Shown here: positions 9,069 through 19,200 of the stretch, piece after piece | How positions within the stretch are numbered: position 1 is the stretch's first letter | Layout of the letters: each line of letters begins with the position of its first letter | Assembly (NCBI GenBank): GCA_945860135.1 | Contig: CAMAPK010000003.1 | Location: 62,001 to 126,000 of the forward strand | DNA from: Nitrosovibrio sp. Nv4 | GTDB taxonomy: Bacteria > Pseudomonadota > Gammaproteobacteria > Burkholderiales > Nitrosomonadaceae | Length of the DNA: 64,000 bases | Direction of reading: 5' to 3' | Translations under genes and position numbers: made by a program | Notes under the pieces: generated by a model | What the model saw: the letters and a program-made list of their open reading frames with translations, nothing else | Databases searched by the model: none | Told to the model about the DNA's origin: nothing

Positions 9069-9689
9069 ATGTCGATATTGCAGGGAAGTGACCTGGAATG
9101 TGTGCGCGGTGACCGCAGGTTATTCAGGGATATCAATTTTTCCCTCAATGCGGGTGAACTGCTGCAGGTGCATGGGCCCAATGGCAGCGGCAAGACCAGT
9201 TTGCTGCGGATGTTGTGTGGACTGGCGACTCCGGTTCACGGGAAAATTTGTTGGCATGGCACGGATATCCGTTCTTTGAAGGGAGATTATTACGGCGCTA
9301 TCACTTATCTTGGCCATTTGAGCGGGGTAAAGGACGACTTGACCGCCATTGAGAATCTGCGCATTTCCAGCGCGCTCTCAGGTGTCGAGATTGATGCAGA
9401 AAAAGCGCATGGAGCCTTGCAACACATGGGACTAGGCGGACGCGAACTATTGCCGGCCAAGGTGTTGTCGCAAGGACAGCGGCGCAGAGTGGCGTTGGCA
9501 CGTTTGCTGGTGTGTGGGACGGTATTATGGATACTGGATGAGCCGCTGGCAGCGCTGGATAGTGCTGCGGTGAAATTAATGCAGAGTCTGCTGGAGCAGC
9601 ATCTGGGGCAAGGCGGTATGGTGGTGATGACAACTCATCAGGAGATTGATATCACTACCGGCGCAACCCAGCGGTTGCAGCTTACCTAG
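9069..9689 (+). CDS. ccmA: CcmA, haem-exporter ABC ATPase
   Basis: The 206-residue ATPase of the CcmABCD complex, which uses ATP to release holo-CcmE carrying haem during cytochrome c maturation at the inner membrane. Visible are Walker A GPNGSGKT (residues 36-43), the ABC signature LSQGQRRR, Walker B with ILDEPLAALD, and a switch His in TTHQE. The ATG at 9069 lacks a clear Shine-Dalgarno sequence. It is the first gene of the nine-gene plus-strand operon ccmABCDEFGHI; ccmB follows one base after its stop codon. Confidence 0.96.
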   Translation: MSILQGSDLECVRGDRRLFRDINFSLNAGELLQVHGPNGSGKTSLLRMLCGLATPVHGKICWHGTDIRSLKGDYYGAITYLGHLSGVKDDLTAIENLRISSALSGVEIDAEKAHGALQHMGLGGRELLPAKVLSQGQRRRVALARLLVCGTVLWILDEPLAALDSAAVKLMQSLLEQHLGQGGMVVMTTHQEIDITTGATQRLQLT

Positions 9690-9690
9690 C

Positions 9691-10350
9691 ATGTCTCTGT
9701 GGGTAATCCAGCGCGACCTTCTGCTAGCGATGCGGCGGCGGTCAGATGTTCTCACCACGCTGTTTTTTTTCATCATCGTGGTGAGCCTGTTTCCCCTTGG
9801 CGTGGGGCCGGAAATCAACATGCTGCGCACCATGGCGCCGGGCGTAGTGTGGGTGGCGGCACTGCTGGCTTCAATGTTATCACTGGGGAGAATGTTCTCC
9901 AGCGATTATCTGGATGGCACACTGGAGCAGATGCTGCTCTCGCCGCAGTCGTTATCTATGCTGGTATTGGGCAAAGCGCTGGCACACTGGCTGGTGACGG
10001 GGGTGCCGCTGGTGCTGATGTCACCAGTGCTGGGCATTCAATATGACTTGTCGGCGGATGCATTGCTCGTGTTGACCGCATCGCTGTTGCTGGGTACGCC
10101 GGTTCTGAGTCTGATTGGCGCCATTGGTGCGGCACTGACTTTAGGATTGCGTGGCGGTGGCGTACTGGTATCGTTGCTGGTGCTGCCACTATATATCCCG
10201 GTACTGATTTTTGGTGCGGGAGCGGTAGAAGCAAGCGCAGCGGGTCTGGGAGCGAGTGCGCATTTATCGCTCCTGGGCGCTTTTCTGTTGGCATCGTTGG
10301 TATTGGCGCCGTGGGCCACGGCAGTTTCATTGCGAATTTCGATGGAATGA
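9691..10350 (+). CDS. ccmB: CcmB, haem-exporter membrane subunit
   Basis: A 219-residue inner-membrane protein with six predicted hydrophobic segments, partner of CcmA and CcmC in the CcmABCD complex. The N-terminus MSLWVIQRDLLLAMRRRSD and the stretch LGRMFSSDYLDGTLEQ are characteristic of CcmB. I place the start at the ATG at 9691, directly after the ccmA stop. The frame is open further upstream, but that would overlap ccmA and give a non-CcmB N-terminus. A 74-bp gap follows before ccmC, the second longest gap in the operon. Confidence 0.95.
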   Translation: MSLWVIQRDLLLAMRRRSDVLTTLFFFIIVVSLFPLGVGPEINMLRTMAPGVVWVAALLASMLSLGRMFSSDYLDGTLEQMLLSPQSLSMLVLGKALAHWLVTGVPLVLMSPVLGIQYDLSADALLVLTASLLLGTPVLSLIGAIGAALTLGLRGGGVLVSLLVLPLYIPVLIFGAGAVEASAAGLGASAHLSLLGAFLLASLVLAPWATAVSLRISME

Positions 10351-10424
10351 AGAAAGCAATTCTGAATTTTAGGTTTTTGGTTTAGAATCGGCGGCTGCAA
10401 ATATAGGACTCAGAGCTTTTAAAC

Positions 10425-11165
10425 ATGGCAATTAACTGGTTCAAGTATTCCTCTCCGGCAAGTTTTTATTTTCTGGCCGGAAAAATGATCCCGCTGTTCA
10501 CCATCGCTGCAATCATATTGTTTGCGGTGGGACTTTATATCGGCTTTTTTGTCGCCCCCACCGATTTTCAACAAGGTGAAGCCTATCGCATCATCTTCAT
10601 TCATGTGCCGGCAGCATGGATGTCGATGTTTCTCTACGTGATAATGGCGATTTGGGCCGGTATTGGCCTTGCGTTCAACACCCGGCTTTCTTCCATGATG
10701 GCCACTGCCATTGCACCGACAGGAGCAATGTTTACTTTTCTTGCCCTGTGGACTGGTGCATTGTGGGGCAAGCCGATGTGGGGAACATGGTGGGTATGGG
10801 ACGCCCGGCTCACATCCGAATTGATCCTGCTGTTTCTCTACATCGGCTTTATGTCGCTACAGGCGGCGATCGACGACCCGCGCCGCGCCGATAAGGCCGG
10901 AGCAGTAATTGCGCTGGTGGGGGTGGTCAATATACCGATCATCTATTTCTCGGTTAAATGGTGGAATACCCTGCATCAAGGAGCCACCGTCAGCGTTACG
11001 CAGTCGCCAAAAATGGCAACTACCATGCTGACCGGCATGCTCATCATGTCCATCGCATGCTGGATGTACGCTATCGCAGTGATATTGATACGCACGCGCA
11101 CCATCATTCTGGAACGCGAGCGTCATACTGCCTGGGTAGGTGAATTGCGGGGAGTGGCGCAATGA
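10425..11165 (+). CDS. ccmC: CcmC, haem delivery protein
   Basis: CcmC binds haem at the periplasmic side and loads it onto CcmE. The 246 residues have six membrane segments, a conserved His in FIHVPAAWM (H60) and the tryptophan-rich haem-handling WWD motif, WGKPMWGTWWVWDAR (about 114-128). A second haem-ligand His follows in the later loop (NTLHQGA). The stop overlaps the ccmD start by 4 bp (ATGA), indicating translational coupling. Length and motifs match the family closely. Confidence 0.97.
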   Translation: MAINWFKYSSPASFYFLAGKMIPLFTIAAIILFAVGLYIGFFVAPTDFQQGEAYRIIFIHVPAAWMSMFLYVIMAIWAGIGLAFNTRLSSMMATAIAPTGAMFTFLALWTGALWGKPMWGTWWVWDARLTSELILLFLYIGFMSLQAAIDDPRRADKAGAVIALVGVVNIPIIYFSVKWWNTLHQGATVSVTQSPKMATTMLTGMLIMSIACWMYAIAVILIRTRTIILERERHTAWVGELRGVAQ

Positions 11166-11359
11166 TCTGGGCCAGTTGGTCGGATTTCTTTTCCATGGGC
11201 GGATACGGGTTTTATGTATGGGGCTCCTATTTGGTGTCGGTTGCCTGCATAGCCGGAGAAATTGCGATGGTATTCAATCGCAAGCGAACTTTGCTGAAAC
11301 ATCTCAGTCTGATTCATGAATCAACCAAACAAGAGAAAAGAGATGAAACCACGTCATAG
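11162..11359 (+). CDS. ccmD: CcmD, small haem-export subunit
   Basis: A 65-residue single-span protein that holds the CcmABC complex together and helps release holo-CcmE. The family pattern is visible: [15 protein letters not shown], then one hydrophobic helix and a basic tail ([10 protein letters not shown]). Sequence identity is weak across this family, so position helps: it starts inside the ccmC stop and its last codons overlap the ccmE start. CcmD proteins of Betaproteobacteria are of similar size. Confidence 0.92.
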   Translation: MIWASWSDFFSMGGYGFYVWGSYLVSVACIAGEIAMVFNRKRTLLKHLSLIHESTKQEKRDETTS

Positions 11360-11789
11360 AAAACTGGCGATCATTGTTTCAGGTGTGAGTGCCTTGGGTA
11401 TTGCTGCTGCACTGGTACTGAACGCATTTGAAAGCAACATGGTCTTTTTCTTCAGCCCCTCCCAGGTGGCCGCCAATGAAGCGCCTAGAGGCAAGAGTTT
11501 CCGCATTGGCGGGTTGGTGGAAGAAGGCAGCATCAAGCGCCAGAGTGACGGGGTAACGGTAAATTTTGTCGTAACCGATACTGCCAAAGTTATCCCTGTA
11601 GTTTATACGGGTATTCTCCCTGACTTGTTTAAGGAAGGCAAAGGCGTGGTGGCTCAAGGAAAACTGTCAGCGGATGGTGTTTTCCGTGCAGATGAAGTAC
11701 TTGCCAAGCACGACGAAAACTATATGCCGCCGGAAGCTGCTGGCGCGTTGGAGCAGGCTAGAATACAAAAAACAGTAATGACACAGTGA
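11343..11789 (+). CDS. ccmE: CcmE, periplasmic haem chaperone
   Basis: CcmE binds haem covalently through a histidine and hands it to CcmF/CcmH for attachment to apocytochrome c. It has an N-terminal signal anchor ([20 protein letters not shown]) and a beta-barrel OB fold. The haem-binding loop [11 protein letters not shown] contains H123 and Y127 (numbered from the start chosen here). The 148-residue form starts at the ATG at 11343, which has AGAGAAAAGAG just before it and the usual MKPRHRK N-terminus. An ATG at 11316 would add nine residues deeper into ccmD. Confidence 0.96.
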   Translation: MKPRHRKLAIIVSGVSALGIAAALVLNAFESNMVFFFSPSQVAANEAPRGKSFRIGGLVEEGSIKRQSDGVTVNFVVTDTAKVIPVVYTGILPDLFKEGKGVVAQGKLSADGVFRADEVLAKHDENYMPPEAAGALEQARIQKTVMTQ

Positions 11790-11800
11790 TTGGATAGAAG

Positions 11801-11816
11801 GCAGGGTTACCCCTGC
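11801..11816 (+). other. Short inverted repeat between ccmE and ccmF
   Basis: GCAGGG-TTAC-CCCTGC forms a perfect 6-bp hairpin in the 79-bp ccmE-ccmF gap. No T-run follows, so it is not a standard terminator. It could be an mRNA processing or stabilising element, or chance. Confidence 0.3.
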
Positions 11817-11868
11817 TCACCTCCCCTTCAACCCTTAGTTCTTAACCCCTAACTTCATAGTCCCGACC

Positions 11869-13890
11869 ATGATTCCAGAACTCGGTAATTTTGCCCTTAT
11901 TCTTGCGTTGCTGCTGGCGATAACGCAGGGGACCCTGCCTATCATCGGTGCTGCCCGCGGCATCCCTTCATGGATTGCACTGGCGCGGCCGGTGGTACAA
12001 GGACAATTTGTATTCCTTGCAATTGCCTTTGGCTGCCTCGCTTATTCATTTGTCAACAATGACTTCTCGGTGATGAATGTTGCCAGAAATTCAAATTCCG
12101 AGCTGCCGATACAGTACCGTATTGCCGCATCCTGGGGCTCACACGAAGGTTCATTGCTACTATGGGTGTTCATGCTTTCGGCCTGGTCGGTCGCGGTAAG
12201 CGTATTCAGCCGTCATCTGCCGGATGAGATGGTGGCACGGGTGCTCGGTGTGATGGGATTGGTCAGTGTGGGTTTTATTCTGTTCCTGCTGGTCACATCC
12301 AACCCATTTGACCGCCTTCTGCCGGCTGCCTTCGAGGGAAGCGACCTGAATCCTTTGCTGCAAGATCCAGGCATGGTAATTCATCCCCCCATGCTTTACA
12401 TGGGTTACGTCGGCTTCTCTGTAGCCTTTGCTTTTGCTATTGCTGCGTTGCTCAGCGGAGAGATGGATGCAGCTTGGGCGCGCTGGTCACGTCCCTGGAC
12501 TACGGTCGCATGGGTATTTCTCACCATCGGTATCATGCTTGGCAGTTGGTGGGCTTATTATGAACTTGGCTGGGGTGGCTGGTGGTTCTGGGACCCGGTC
12601 GAGAATGCATCTTTCCTGCCGTGGCTGGTAGGCACCGCGCTGGTTCATTCGCTGGCAGTAACCGAGAAACGTGGCAGCTTCAAGAGCTGGACTGTGCTGC
12701 TTGCCATTTGCGCATTTTCCTTAAGTCTGCTCGGCACCTTCCTGGTCCGTTCCGGGGTGCTGACATCGGTTCATGCTTTCGCTACTGATCCCGCACGCGG
12801 CGTATTCATTCTGGCATTTCTGGTTATTGTCATTGGCAGCTCCCTGCTGCTGTTCGCCTGGCGAGCGCCCAAGGTTGGTTTGGGCGGAAAATTTGATCTG
12901 GTATCTAGGGAATCAATGCTGCTTGCCAATAATTTGTTGCTGATGGTGGCCGCGGGCAGCGTTTTGCTTGGCACGCTCTATCCCTTGATTATGGATTCGC
13001 TTGATCTCGGCAAGATCTCGGTCGGCCCCCCCTATTTCGAAGCAGTATTTGTACCGCTGATGACCCCGGCAATTTTCCTGATGGGGTTAGGCCCACTCGC
13101 CCGCTGGAAGCAGGCGAGCTTGCCGGAACTGATGCTGCGTTTACGCTGGGCTTTTGGCGTGAGTGTGGTAACCGCATTGCTGATGCCGTTTATCATGGGG
13201 GAGTGGAAACCGTTGGTAAGCTTTGGCTTGCTGCTGGCTTTCTGGGTCATTGCCACCATCTTTGTCAGCATACGCCAGCGCCTGAATAACAGCGGCCAGG
13301 GTGGGTTGTTCACAAAACTCGCCAGGCAATCACGCAGCTATTACAGCATGCATTTGGCGCATTTTGGAATAGCGGTATTCATCATCGGCGTAACACTGGT
13401 GAATGGATATGAGACCGAAAAAGATGTGCGCATGGAAATCGGCAGCACTGTGGAAATGGGCGGTTATACGTTCCGCTTCAATGGTGCCAGCCCAGTATCC
13501 GGCCCCAATTACCAGGCAATGCGCGGCGATATCGAAGTGCTACGGAATGGCGAGAAAATCCGTGTAATGCAACCGGAAAAACGTACCTATAACGCTTCCG
13601 GCATGGCGATGACCGAACCCGCAATTGATACCGGTTTTCTGCGCGATCTTTATGTTGCGCTGGGTGAACCCCTGGAAGACGGCGCCTGGGTGGTACGGGT
13701 ATACCATAAACCTTTTGTCGACTGGATCTGGTTTGGCTGCTTACTGATGGCGTTTGGTGGCATATTGGCAGTGACCGACCGGCGCTACCGTCTGAAGGTG
13801 CATACTAAACATGTCGAGACTGCTACTGTGGCTGACGATAAAAGGGTTGCCAGCAACCCCCGTTTGTCCACAGGAGGCAAGAAAGCATGA
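11869..13890 (+). CDS. ccmF: CcmF, cytochrome c haem lyase subunit
   Basis: CcmF, with CcmH, forms the haem lyase that joins haem from CcmE to the CxxCH cysteines of apocytochromes. The 673-residue multi-span protein carries the WWD signature (ELGWGGWWFWDPVENAS), the early SWGSHEGSLLLW segment and the conserved HPPMLYMGYVG stretch, whose histidine is a candidate haem ligand. The length is normal. It is followed by ccmG with a 4-bp overlap (ATGA). Confidence 0.97.
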   Translation: MIPELGNFALILALLLAITQGTLPIIGAARGIPSWIALARPVVQGQFVFLAIAFGCLAYSFVNNDFSVMNVARNSNSELPIQYRIAASWGSHEGSLLLWVFMLSAWSVAVSVFSRHLPDEMVARVLGVMGLVSVGFILFLLVTSNPFDRLLPAAFEGSDLNPLLQDPGMVIHPPMLYMGYVGFSVAFAFAIAALLSGEMDAAWARWSRPWTTVAWVFLTIGIMLGSWWAYYELGWGGWWFWDPVENASFLPWLVGTALVHSLAVTEKRGSFKSWTVLLAICAFSLSLLGTFLVRSGVLTSVHAFATDPARGVFILAFLVIVIGSSLLLFAWRAPKVGLGGKFDLVSRESMLLANNLLLMVAAGSVLLGTLYPLIMDSLDLGKISVGPPYFEAVFVPLMTPAIFLMGLGPLARWKQASLPELMLRLRWAFGVSVVTALLMPFIMGEWKPLVSFGLLLAFWVIATIFVSIRQRLNNSGQGGLFTKLARQSRSYYSMHLAHFGIAVFIIGVTLVNGYETEKDVRMEIGSTVEMGGYTFRFNGASPVSGPNYQAMRGDIEVLRNGEKIRVMQPEKRTYNASGMAMTEPAIDTGFLRDLYVALGEPLEDGAWVVRVYHKPFVDWIWFGCLLMAFGGILAVTDRRYRLKVHTKHVETATVADDKRVASNPRLSTGGKKA

Positions 13891-14411
13891 CGCGTTTTCT
13901 GCTGCCACTGGCTGCCTTTATCGTGCTGGTGGGGTTTCTTGCTGTCGGCCTTAATCTCAAGCCGCGTGAGGTTCCATCTCCATTAATCGGTAAGCCTGCT
14001 CCGGTTTTTCAATCGCAGTTGCTGCATGAACCGGAGAGAATGCTCGCATCCCAGGATAATCTGGGCAAAGTATGGCTGCTTAATGTGTGGGCCTCATGGT
14101 GTGTTTCCTGCCGTGAAGAGCACCCGCTGCTGGTAGAGTTGGCCAAATCCGGCATCGTGCCCATCTACGGTCTGAATTACAAGGACAAGCGTGACCTTGC
14201 TCTGCAATGGCTCAGTCAATATGGCGACCCCTATACCGTCAGCGTAGTAGACCCGGAAGGCAGGATTGGCATTGATTATGGCGTCTACGGTGTTCCGGAA
14301 ACCTATGTCATCGACAAGAACGGCGTCATCCGTCACAAGCAGATAGGCCCAGTAACCATTGAATCGCTGGAGAAAAAAATTCTGCCGCTGATTAAGGAAC
14401 TGCAGGGATGA
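13887..14411 (+). CDS. ccmG: CcmG/DsbE, thiol-disulfide oxidoreductase
   Basis: A membrane-anchored periplasmic thioredoxin-like protein (174 residues) that keeps apocytochrome c cysteines reduced before haem attachment. An N-terminal anchor is followed by the active site VWASWCVSCREEH (C72, C75) and the cis-Pro loop GVYGVPETYVID. The acidic residues after the active site are typical of CcmG rather than of general thioredoxins. The gene overlaps both neighbours by 4 bp (ATGA). Confidence 0.95.
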   Translation: MTRFLLPLAAFIVLVGFLAVGLNLKPREVPSPLIGKPAPVFQSQLLHEPERMLASQDNLGKVWLLNVWASWCVSCREEHPLLVELAKSGIVPIYGLNYKDKRDLALQWLSQYGDPYTVSVVDPEGRIGIDYGVYGVPETYVIDKNGVIRHKQIGPVTIESLEKKILPLIKELQG

Positions 14412-14908
14412 GTCTGGACTTACGAAATACCTGTAATGGAAAGCAGCTTATTCTGCTCCTCATCTTTGTTCTGCTGTCACCTTTGAATTGGGCCAAGGAA
14501 GCGATGCCAGTGGCCGAGGATCCGGTGCTCGAGCGGCGCATGATTGCACTTTCCGAGGATTTGCGTTGCCTCGTATGCCAGAACGAGTCGCTGGCTGGTT
14601 CGCGTGCGGATTTTGCCAATGACCTGCGCCGTGAAATTCGCGAGCAGATGCAGGCCAACAAAAGTGATAAGGAGATCGTTGATTTTCTGGTGGCGCGCTA
14701 TGGTGATTTCGTTCTCTATCGCCCCCCCGTCAAACCTGCCACTTATTTATTGTGGGCAGGTCCCTTCGTTTTCCTCCTCACAGGAGCGGGAATATTATTC
14801 TTTTATCTCAAACGCCGCCGCAAGCAGATTGAAGAGCCACCATTAACGGAAGAGCAACATCGGCACGCCGAAGCCTTGCTGAAGGAAGATAAAGGTAACA
14901 ACGCATGA
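14408..14908 (+). CDS. ccmH: CcmH (CcmL type), apocytochrome c thioreductase
   Basis: A short-form CcmH of 166 residues, with only the N-terminal redox module of the longer E. coli protein. A signal sequence is followed by the LRCLVCQNESLAGS motif (C54, C57), a three-helix domain and a C-terminal membrane anchor with a basic cytoplasmic tail (KRRRKQIEE). It reduces or resolves apocytochrome disulfides for CcmF. The TPR half is encoded separately by the next gene, ccmI, which it overlaps by 4 bp. Confidence 0.95.
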   Translation: MSLDLRNTCNGKQLILLLIFVLLSPLNWAKEAMPVAEDPVLERRMIALSEDLRCLVCQNESLAGSRADFANDLRREIREQMQANKSDKEIVDFLVARYGDFVLYRPPVKPATYLLWAGPFVFLLTGAGILFFYLKRRRKQIEEPPLTEEQHRHAEALLKEDKGNNA

Positions 14909-16227
14909 CGTCATTCTGGGTTGTTGCCGGCATCCTGACCATCGGTGCCTTGCTGTTCATCCTGCCTACCTTGCTACGCAAAGGAAACAGCCGGACAGGG
15001 ATAATACGCGAGGCCGCTAATGTAAGCATATATCGAGATCAGTTAGCCGAACTTGAGGCTGACTTGCGTAGTGACGTCTTGAGCAAAGAACAGTACGAGC
15101 AAAGCAAACGGGAGTTACAGCAGAGGATGGTGCAGGACGTCCCTGAAGGAGAATCCATGACAAGTATGGCAATGGCTGGCGGTAACCGCAGCAACGTTGC
15201 GACCATAACGGTGATGGTGCTGGCGATACCGCTTCTGGCAGTCTCGCTTTACCTATGGCTCGGCAATACCAAGGGATTAACGCCACAGCCAGCTCCTGAG
15301 CAGATGCCGATAGCAGAAGAAGCCGGCCATCAGAACTTTTCTTCGGTACTGGATAGTCTTATCGCGCGGCTCAGGGAGCAGCCGAATGATCTGGAAGGCT
15401 GGATTATGCTGGGACGAACCTACGCAATAATGCAACGTTTCAGTGAAGCCAAAGTTGCCTACGAGCAAGTGCTTGCCTTGTCTCCGGAAAGCCCGGAGTT
15501 GCTGGTGGATTATGCGGATATCGTAGCAATGACCAACGGCGGGAGCCTGCAGGGGAAACCTATGGAGCTGGTCAACAAGGCGTTAAGCCTTGACCCAAAA
15601 AATCCCAAAGCACTGGCGCTGGCTGGCACAGCCGCCTTCGAGCAAAAGAATTTCAAGCAAGCGGCAGCTTACTGGGAAAAACTGCTGGTGCAGATTCCGC
15701 CAGAATCCAAGCTGGCCCAGTCCGTTAAGGAGAGTATCGCCGAGGCGAAGTCCCTGGCCACAGGTAAAGGCAGCACCATGGCAGGAATACAGACTCAAAC
15801 ACCAAACAGCCAGAATACTCCACCTGCTGCAGACAAGTCTGTGGTAGCAGGAGCTGGAGCAGGAACCACCGCAGTTGCACCGGGCAGCACCCTTTCGGGT
15901 ACTGTCACGCTTAGCGCCGCATTTGCCGGCAAAGCATCGCCTGACGATACGCTGTTCATCTTCGCTCGCGCCACAGAAGGTCCGCCGATGCCACGAGCAA
16001 TATCGGTAAAGAAGGTCAGGGACTTACCCATATCTTTCTTGCTGACCGATGGTATGGGTGCACGCCCCGATTTGAAAATCTCTAACGTCCCTCAGTTGAT
16101 AATCAGCGCCAGAATCACAAAATCCGGGAAAGCCATGCCTGAGAGCGGCGATCTGCAAGGTTTCAGTCAGAAAGTTAAGCCGGGTGACAAGAATATCAAT
16201 ATCGTGATTGACCAGCAGGTGCCTTAG
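14905..16227 (+). CDS. ccmI: CcmI (CycH), apocytochrome c chaperone
   Basis: A 440-residue membrane-anchored TPR protein that holds apocytochrome c for the lyase. The N-terminal part has two membrane segments flanking a cytoplasmic helical loop (YRDQLAELEADLRS). The periplasmic part has TPR repeats (GWIMLGRTYAIMQRFSEAK and following), a linker rich in Ala/Gly/Thr, and a C-terminal beta-rich domain (SGTVTLSAAFAG, VFIFARATEG-like) typical of CycH. It is the last gene of the ccm operon and ends 14 bp from the convergent histidine kinase gene. No terminator hairpin is evident between them. Confidence 0.93.
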   Translation: MTSFWVVAGILTIGALLFILPTLLRKGNSRTGIIREAANVSIYRDQLAELEADLRSDVLSKEQYEQSKRELQQRMVQDVPEGESMTSMAMAGGNRSNVATITVMVLAIPLLAVSLYLWLGNTKGLTPQPAPEQMPIAEEAGHQNFSSVLDSLIARLREQPNDLEGWIMLGRTYAIMQRFSEAKVAYEQVLALSPESPELLVDYADIVAMTNGGSLQGKPMELVNKALSLDPKNPKALALAGTAAFEQKNFKQAAAYWEKLLVQIPPESKLAQSVKESIAEAKSLATGKGSTMAGIQTQTPNSQNTPPAADKSVVAGAGAGTTAVAPGSTLSGTVTLSAAFAGKASPDDTLFIFARATEGPPMPRAISVKKVRDLPISFLLTDGMGARPDLKISNVPQLIISARITKSGKAMPESGDLQGFSQKVKPGDKNINIVIDQQVP

Positions 16228-16241
16228 CGTTCGGCCGGCAC

Positions 16242-19200
16242 TTACGCCGCAGCAATATATTTATCCACCGCAGCCAGCTCTATTTCGAACCGGGGTAATA
16301 ACACCGTCAGTGTCGCGGTGTCCCCCGCCTTCCCTGCCTGCTCCATCTGGGCGCACAACTCACCCAATGCCAGCGCACCGACCGAACGGGCCGATGACTT
16401 GAGCTTGTGTGCCGCTGCAGCAACCACTGCAGCCTGCCCTGCTTGGTAGGCTGCGCGTAATTCCAGCGCTATTTTGGCTGAACTGGCGCGAAAATCCCGC
16501 AGGAATTCGCCGATCACCACCGGGTCATCGCCTACCAGCGCTTCAAGGACGCGCACATCTACCGGCCCCATCATCGTGGCAGAAGAGACACCGGCCCCGG
16601 CATTTACAGCAACTGTTTCAGTAGCAGATTTGGCGGTTGGCAGCCATTTCTCCAGCATGGCTTTCAAGTGGACGAGCTGCACCGGCTTGCTCAGATAGTC
16701 ATCCATGCCGATGTCCAGGCAATGCTCGGCTTCGCCTTTGAGGGCGTTGGCGGTAAACGCAATGATGGGCGCATGAGATTTACCTAGTTCAGCAGCTCGA
16801 ATGGCCGTGGTCAGTTGATAACCGTCCATCTCCGGCATGTGCAGATCAGTCAGCAGCAATGCATAATTTCCGCTCTCCCAGCGTTTCAGCGCTTCGCGGC
16901 CATCGCCAGCAACATCTGCGGCATATCCGAGCAGAGCGAGTTGCTGCCGGATCACCTTCTGATTGATTTCATTATCTTCGGCAACCAGCAGCAGCCTGCC
17001 CTCCTGCAACGCCTTCTCGCGCGACGGCGCAATGACCCCGGCCTTGACCAGCAGCGTTTCTTCTTCCTCATGTGCCCGACCTGCAGCGATGGCCACTGCC
17101 TTGAGAAAAAGGTCGCGGTGCATGACATCGCCATCCAGGGTAACGAGATCCACTGTTTCGCTACGGCCATGATGGCGCCGCCCGCGCTTGACGACGACAA
17201 AGCGAGGCTCCATGTCGGGCTGATGATGCCCATGTTCAAGTACTACGAAATGTGGCTCCAGGCCGTGGCGGCTGTGGAAAGCAGCGCGCAATTCCTCGAC
17301 TGGTGGCGTATCGTGCCCGGCGTCAATGACCAGCAGCCACTGGCCAGGTGGCAGCGTATCAATCCGCTGACGTGCTGCAGTCAAGTCTGCGACGCGCTCA
17401 ACCACCGCACCGCCATACTTCAAGTAAGCGGCCAAATCATCGCCCAAACCCTCGTTGCCACCCAGTACCAGACAGGAAAGGCCCGTTAGATCGACAGCTT
17501 TTCCTTCGGCGGCTGCCTTAGCTGGCAAAGGTATAAACGGCAGGCGCACGGTGAAGGTAGAGCCCTTGCCTGGCGTACTTTGCACTGTAATCTCGCCGCC
17601 CATCAGCTCCACCAAGTGGTGGGAAATGGCTAGCCCTAGCCCGCTACCGCCATAGCGCCGGGTGGTGGAAGCGTCACCCTGGGTAAAGGAGGTGAAAATC
17701 CGCGCCAACGTCTCTTCGTTCATGCCAATGCCGTTATCGGCTATGCGGAACTCTATTGTCATCTGGGCCGGTCCGTGCTCTGCCAGCAATGCGCGGACCG
17801 ATACCCGGCTTGGCTGCTGCTGTACCCTGGAAAACTTGATGGCGTTGTTGGTGAGATTGACCAATACCTGGCGCAGGCGCAAGGCATCACCCAGAACTTC
17901 CTCGGGAATTGCCGGATCGATGAACAGGGTCAGCTCCACGTCTTTTCGTGCGGCCAAGCTTTCCACCGTCCCGCAAGCCTTCTCCACCACGTCCATTACC
18001 GACATGGGTTCGCGCTCAATCTCCAGCTTGCCAGCCTCGATTTTGGAGAAATCGAGAATGTCGTCGATTATGTCCAGCAGAGCAAAAGCCGACTCGCGGA
18101 TGAGATTAACCATCTCCATCTGATGGCCGCTGAGGCTGGTTTGCTGCAACACGTCAGCCATGCCGATCACACCGTTCATGGGGGTGCGGATCTCGTGGCT
18201 CATGGCGGCGAGGAAAGTCGATTTGGCGCGATTGGCTTGTTCAGCCTCCAGCCGGGCTTGCTCCAGATCCTGCATGATGTGGATCCGTTCGCTGATATCG
18301 ACGCCGGAAGGAATCAGTTTGATCACTCGGCCATCGGTGTCGTAAACCGGTACCAGCATGAAATCAATGGTCATGAGGTTGCCGCCGGCTATGCGCACAT
18401 CCAAGTCATGCCGTACTATCTGGCCATGTAATGCCCGTTCGATATCTTCGTGAATCTGTGTCTGCACCACCGGTGAGTGAGAAAACCACCAGGTTTCTTC
18501 GAGCCGCTTGCCGATGACATCCTGACTCTGCAGGCCACCCACTTCCAGCGCTGTGCGGTTGATCTCCACCAATACTCCATTCGGTGTCATTTCACCGACG
18601 AAGGCAGCCATGTTATCCACAATAGCGCGCAAACGTTGCTCGCTCCCACGCAACGCTTGCTCGGCCTGCTTGCGTTCGCGGATGTCGCGCATCAGGCCGG
18701 TGAAATAACGTTTCCCCCCAACGAAATATTCACTGACTGCAAGATATAGTGCGATGGGTTCACCATTCTTGTGCAGCCCTTCAACCTCGCGGCCGATGCC
18801 AACACCATGTGCACCTGACACATATTCCTGCCCTTGCCCAGTCAAGCGATACCTCACCATATAGCTCTCATGTTTGCTACGGTGGGGTTCAGCCATGAGT
18901 ATGCCGACATCCTGTCCGATTACTTCGTCGCGGCTATAACCGAAGATCTTTTCCATGACCGGGTTGGTGGAAAGGATGATGCCGTTCTCGTCGGTGGTGA
19001 CGACACAATCTTCCATATGCTCGACCACCGAACGGGTTTCTTCTTCCTTGCTGATCAGAATTGCATTAGCCTGCTCCAGATCGGCAGTCCGTGCTGCTAC
19101 CCGGTCTTCCAGTTCCTGATTAAGTTTGCGCAGATCATTTTCAGCGGCTTCCCGTTCGCAGTTACTGGCGCTCAGGCGTTCGGTCATGGCATTGAAAGTG

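Noticed and set aside
16228-16241. Shared terminator between ccmI and the convergent hybrid kinase gene
   Set aside because: The 14-bp gap and flanks form no stable hairpin with a T-run in either direction.
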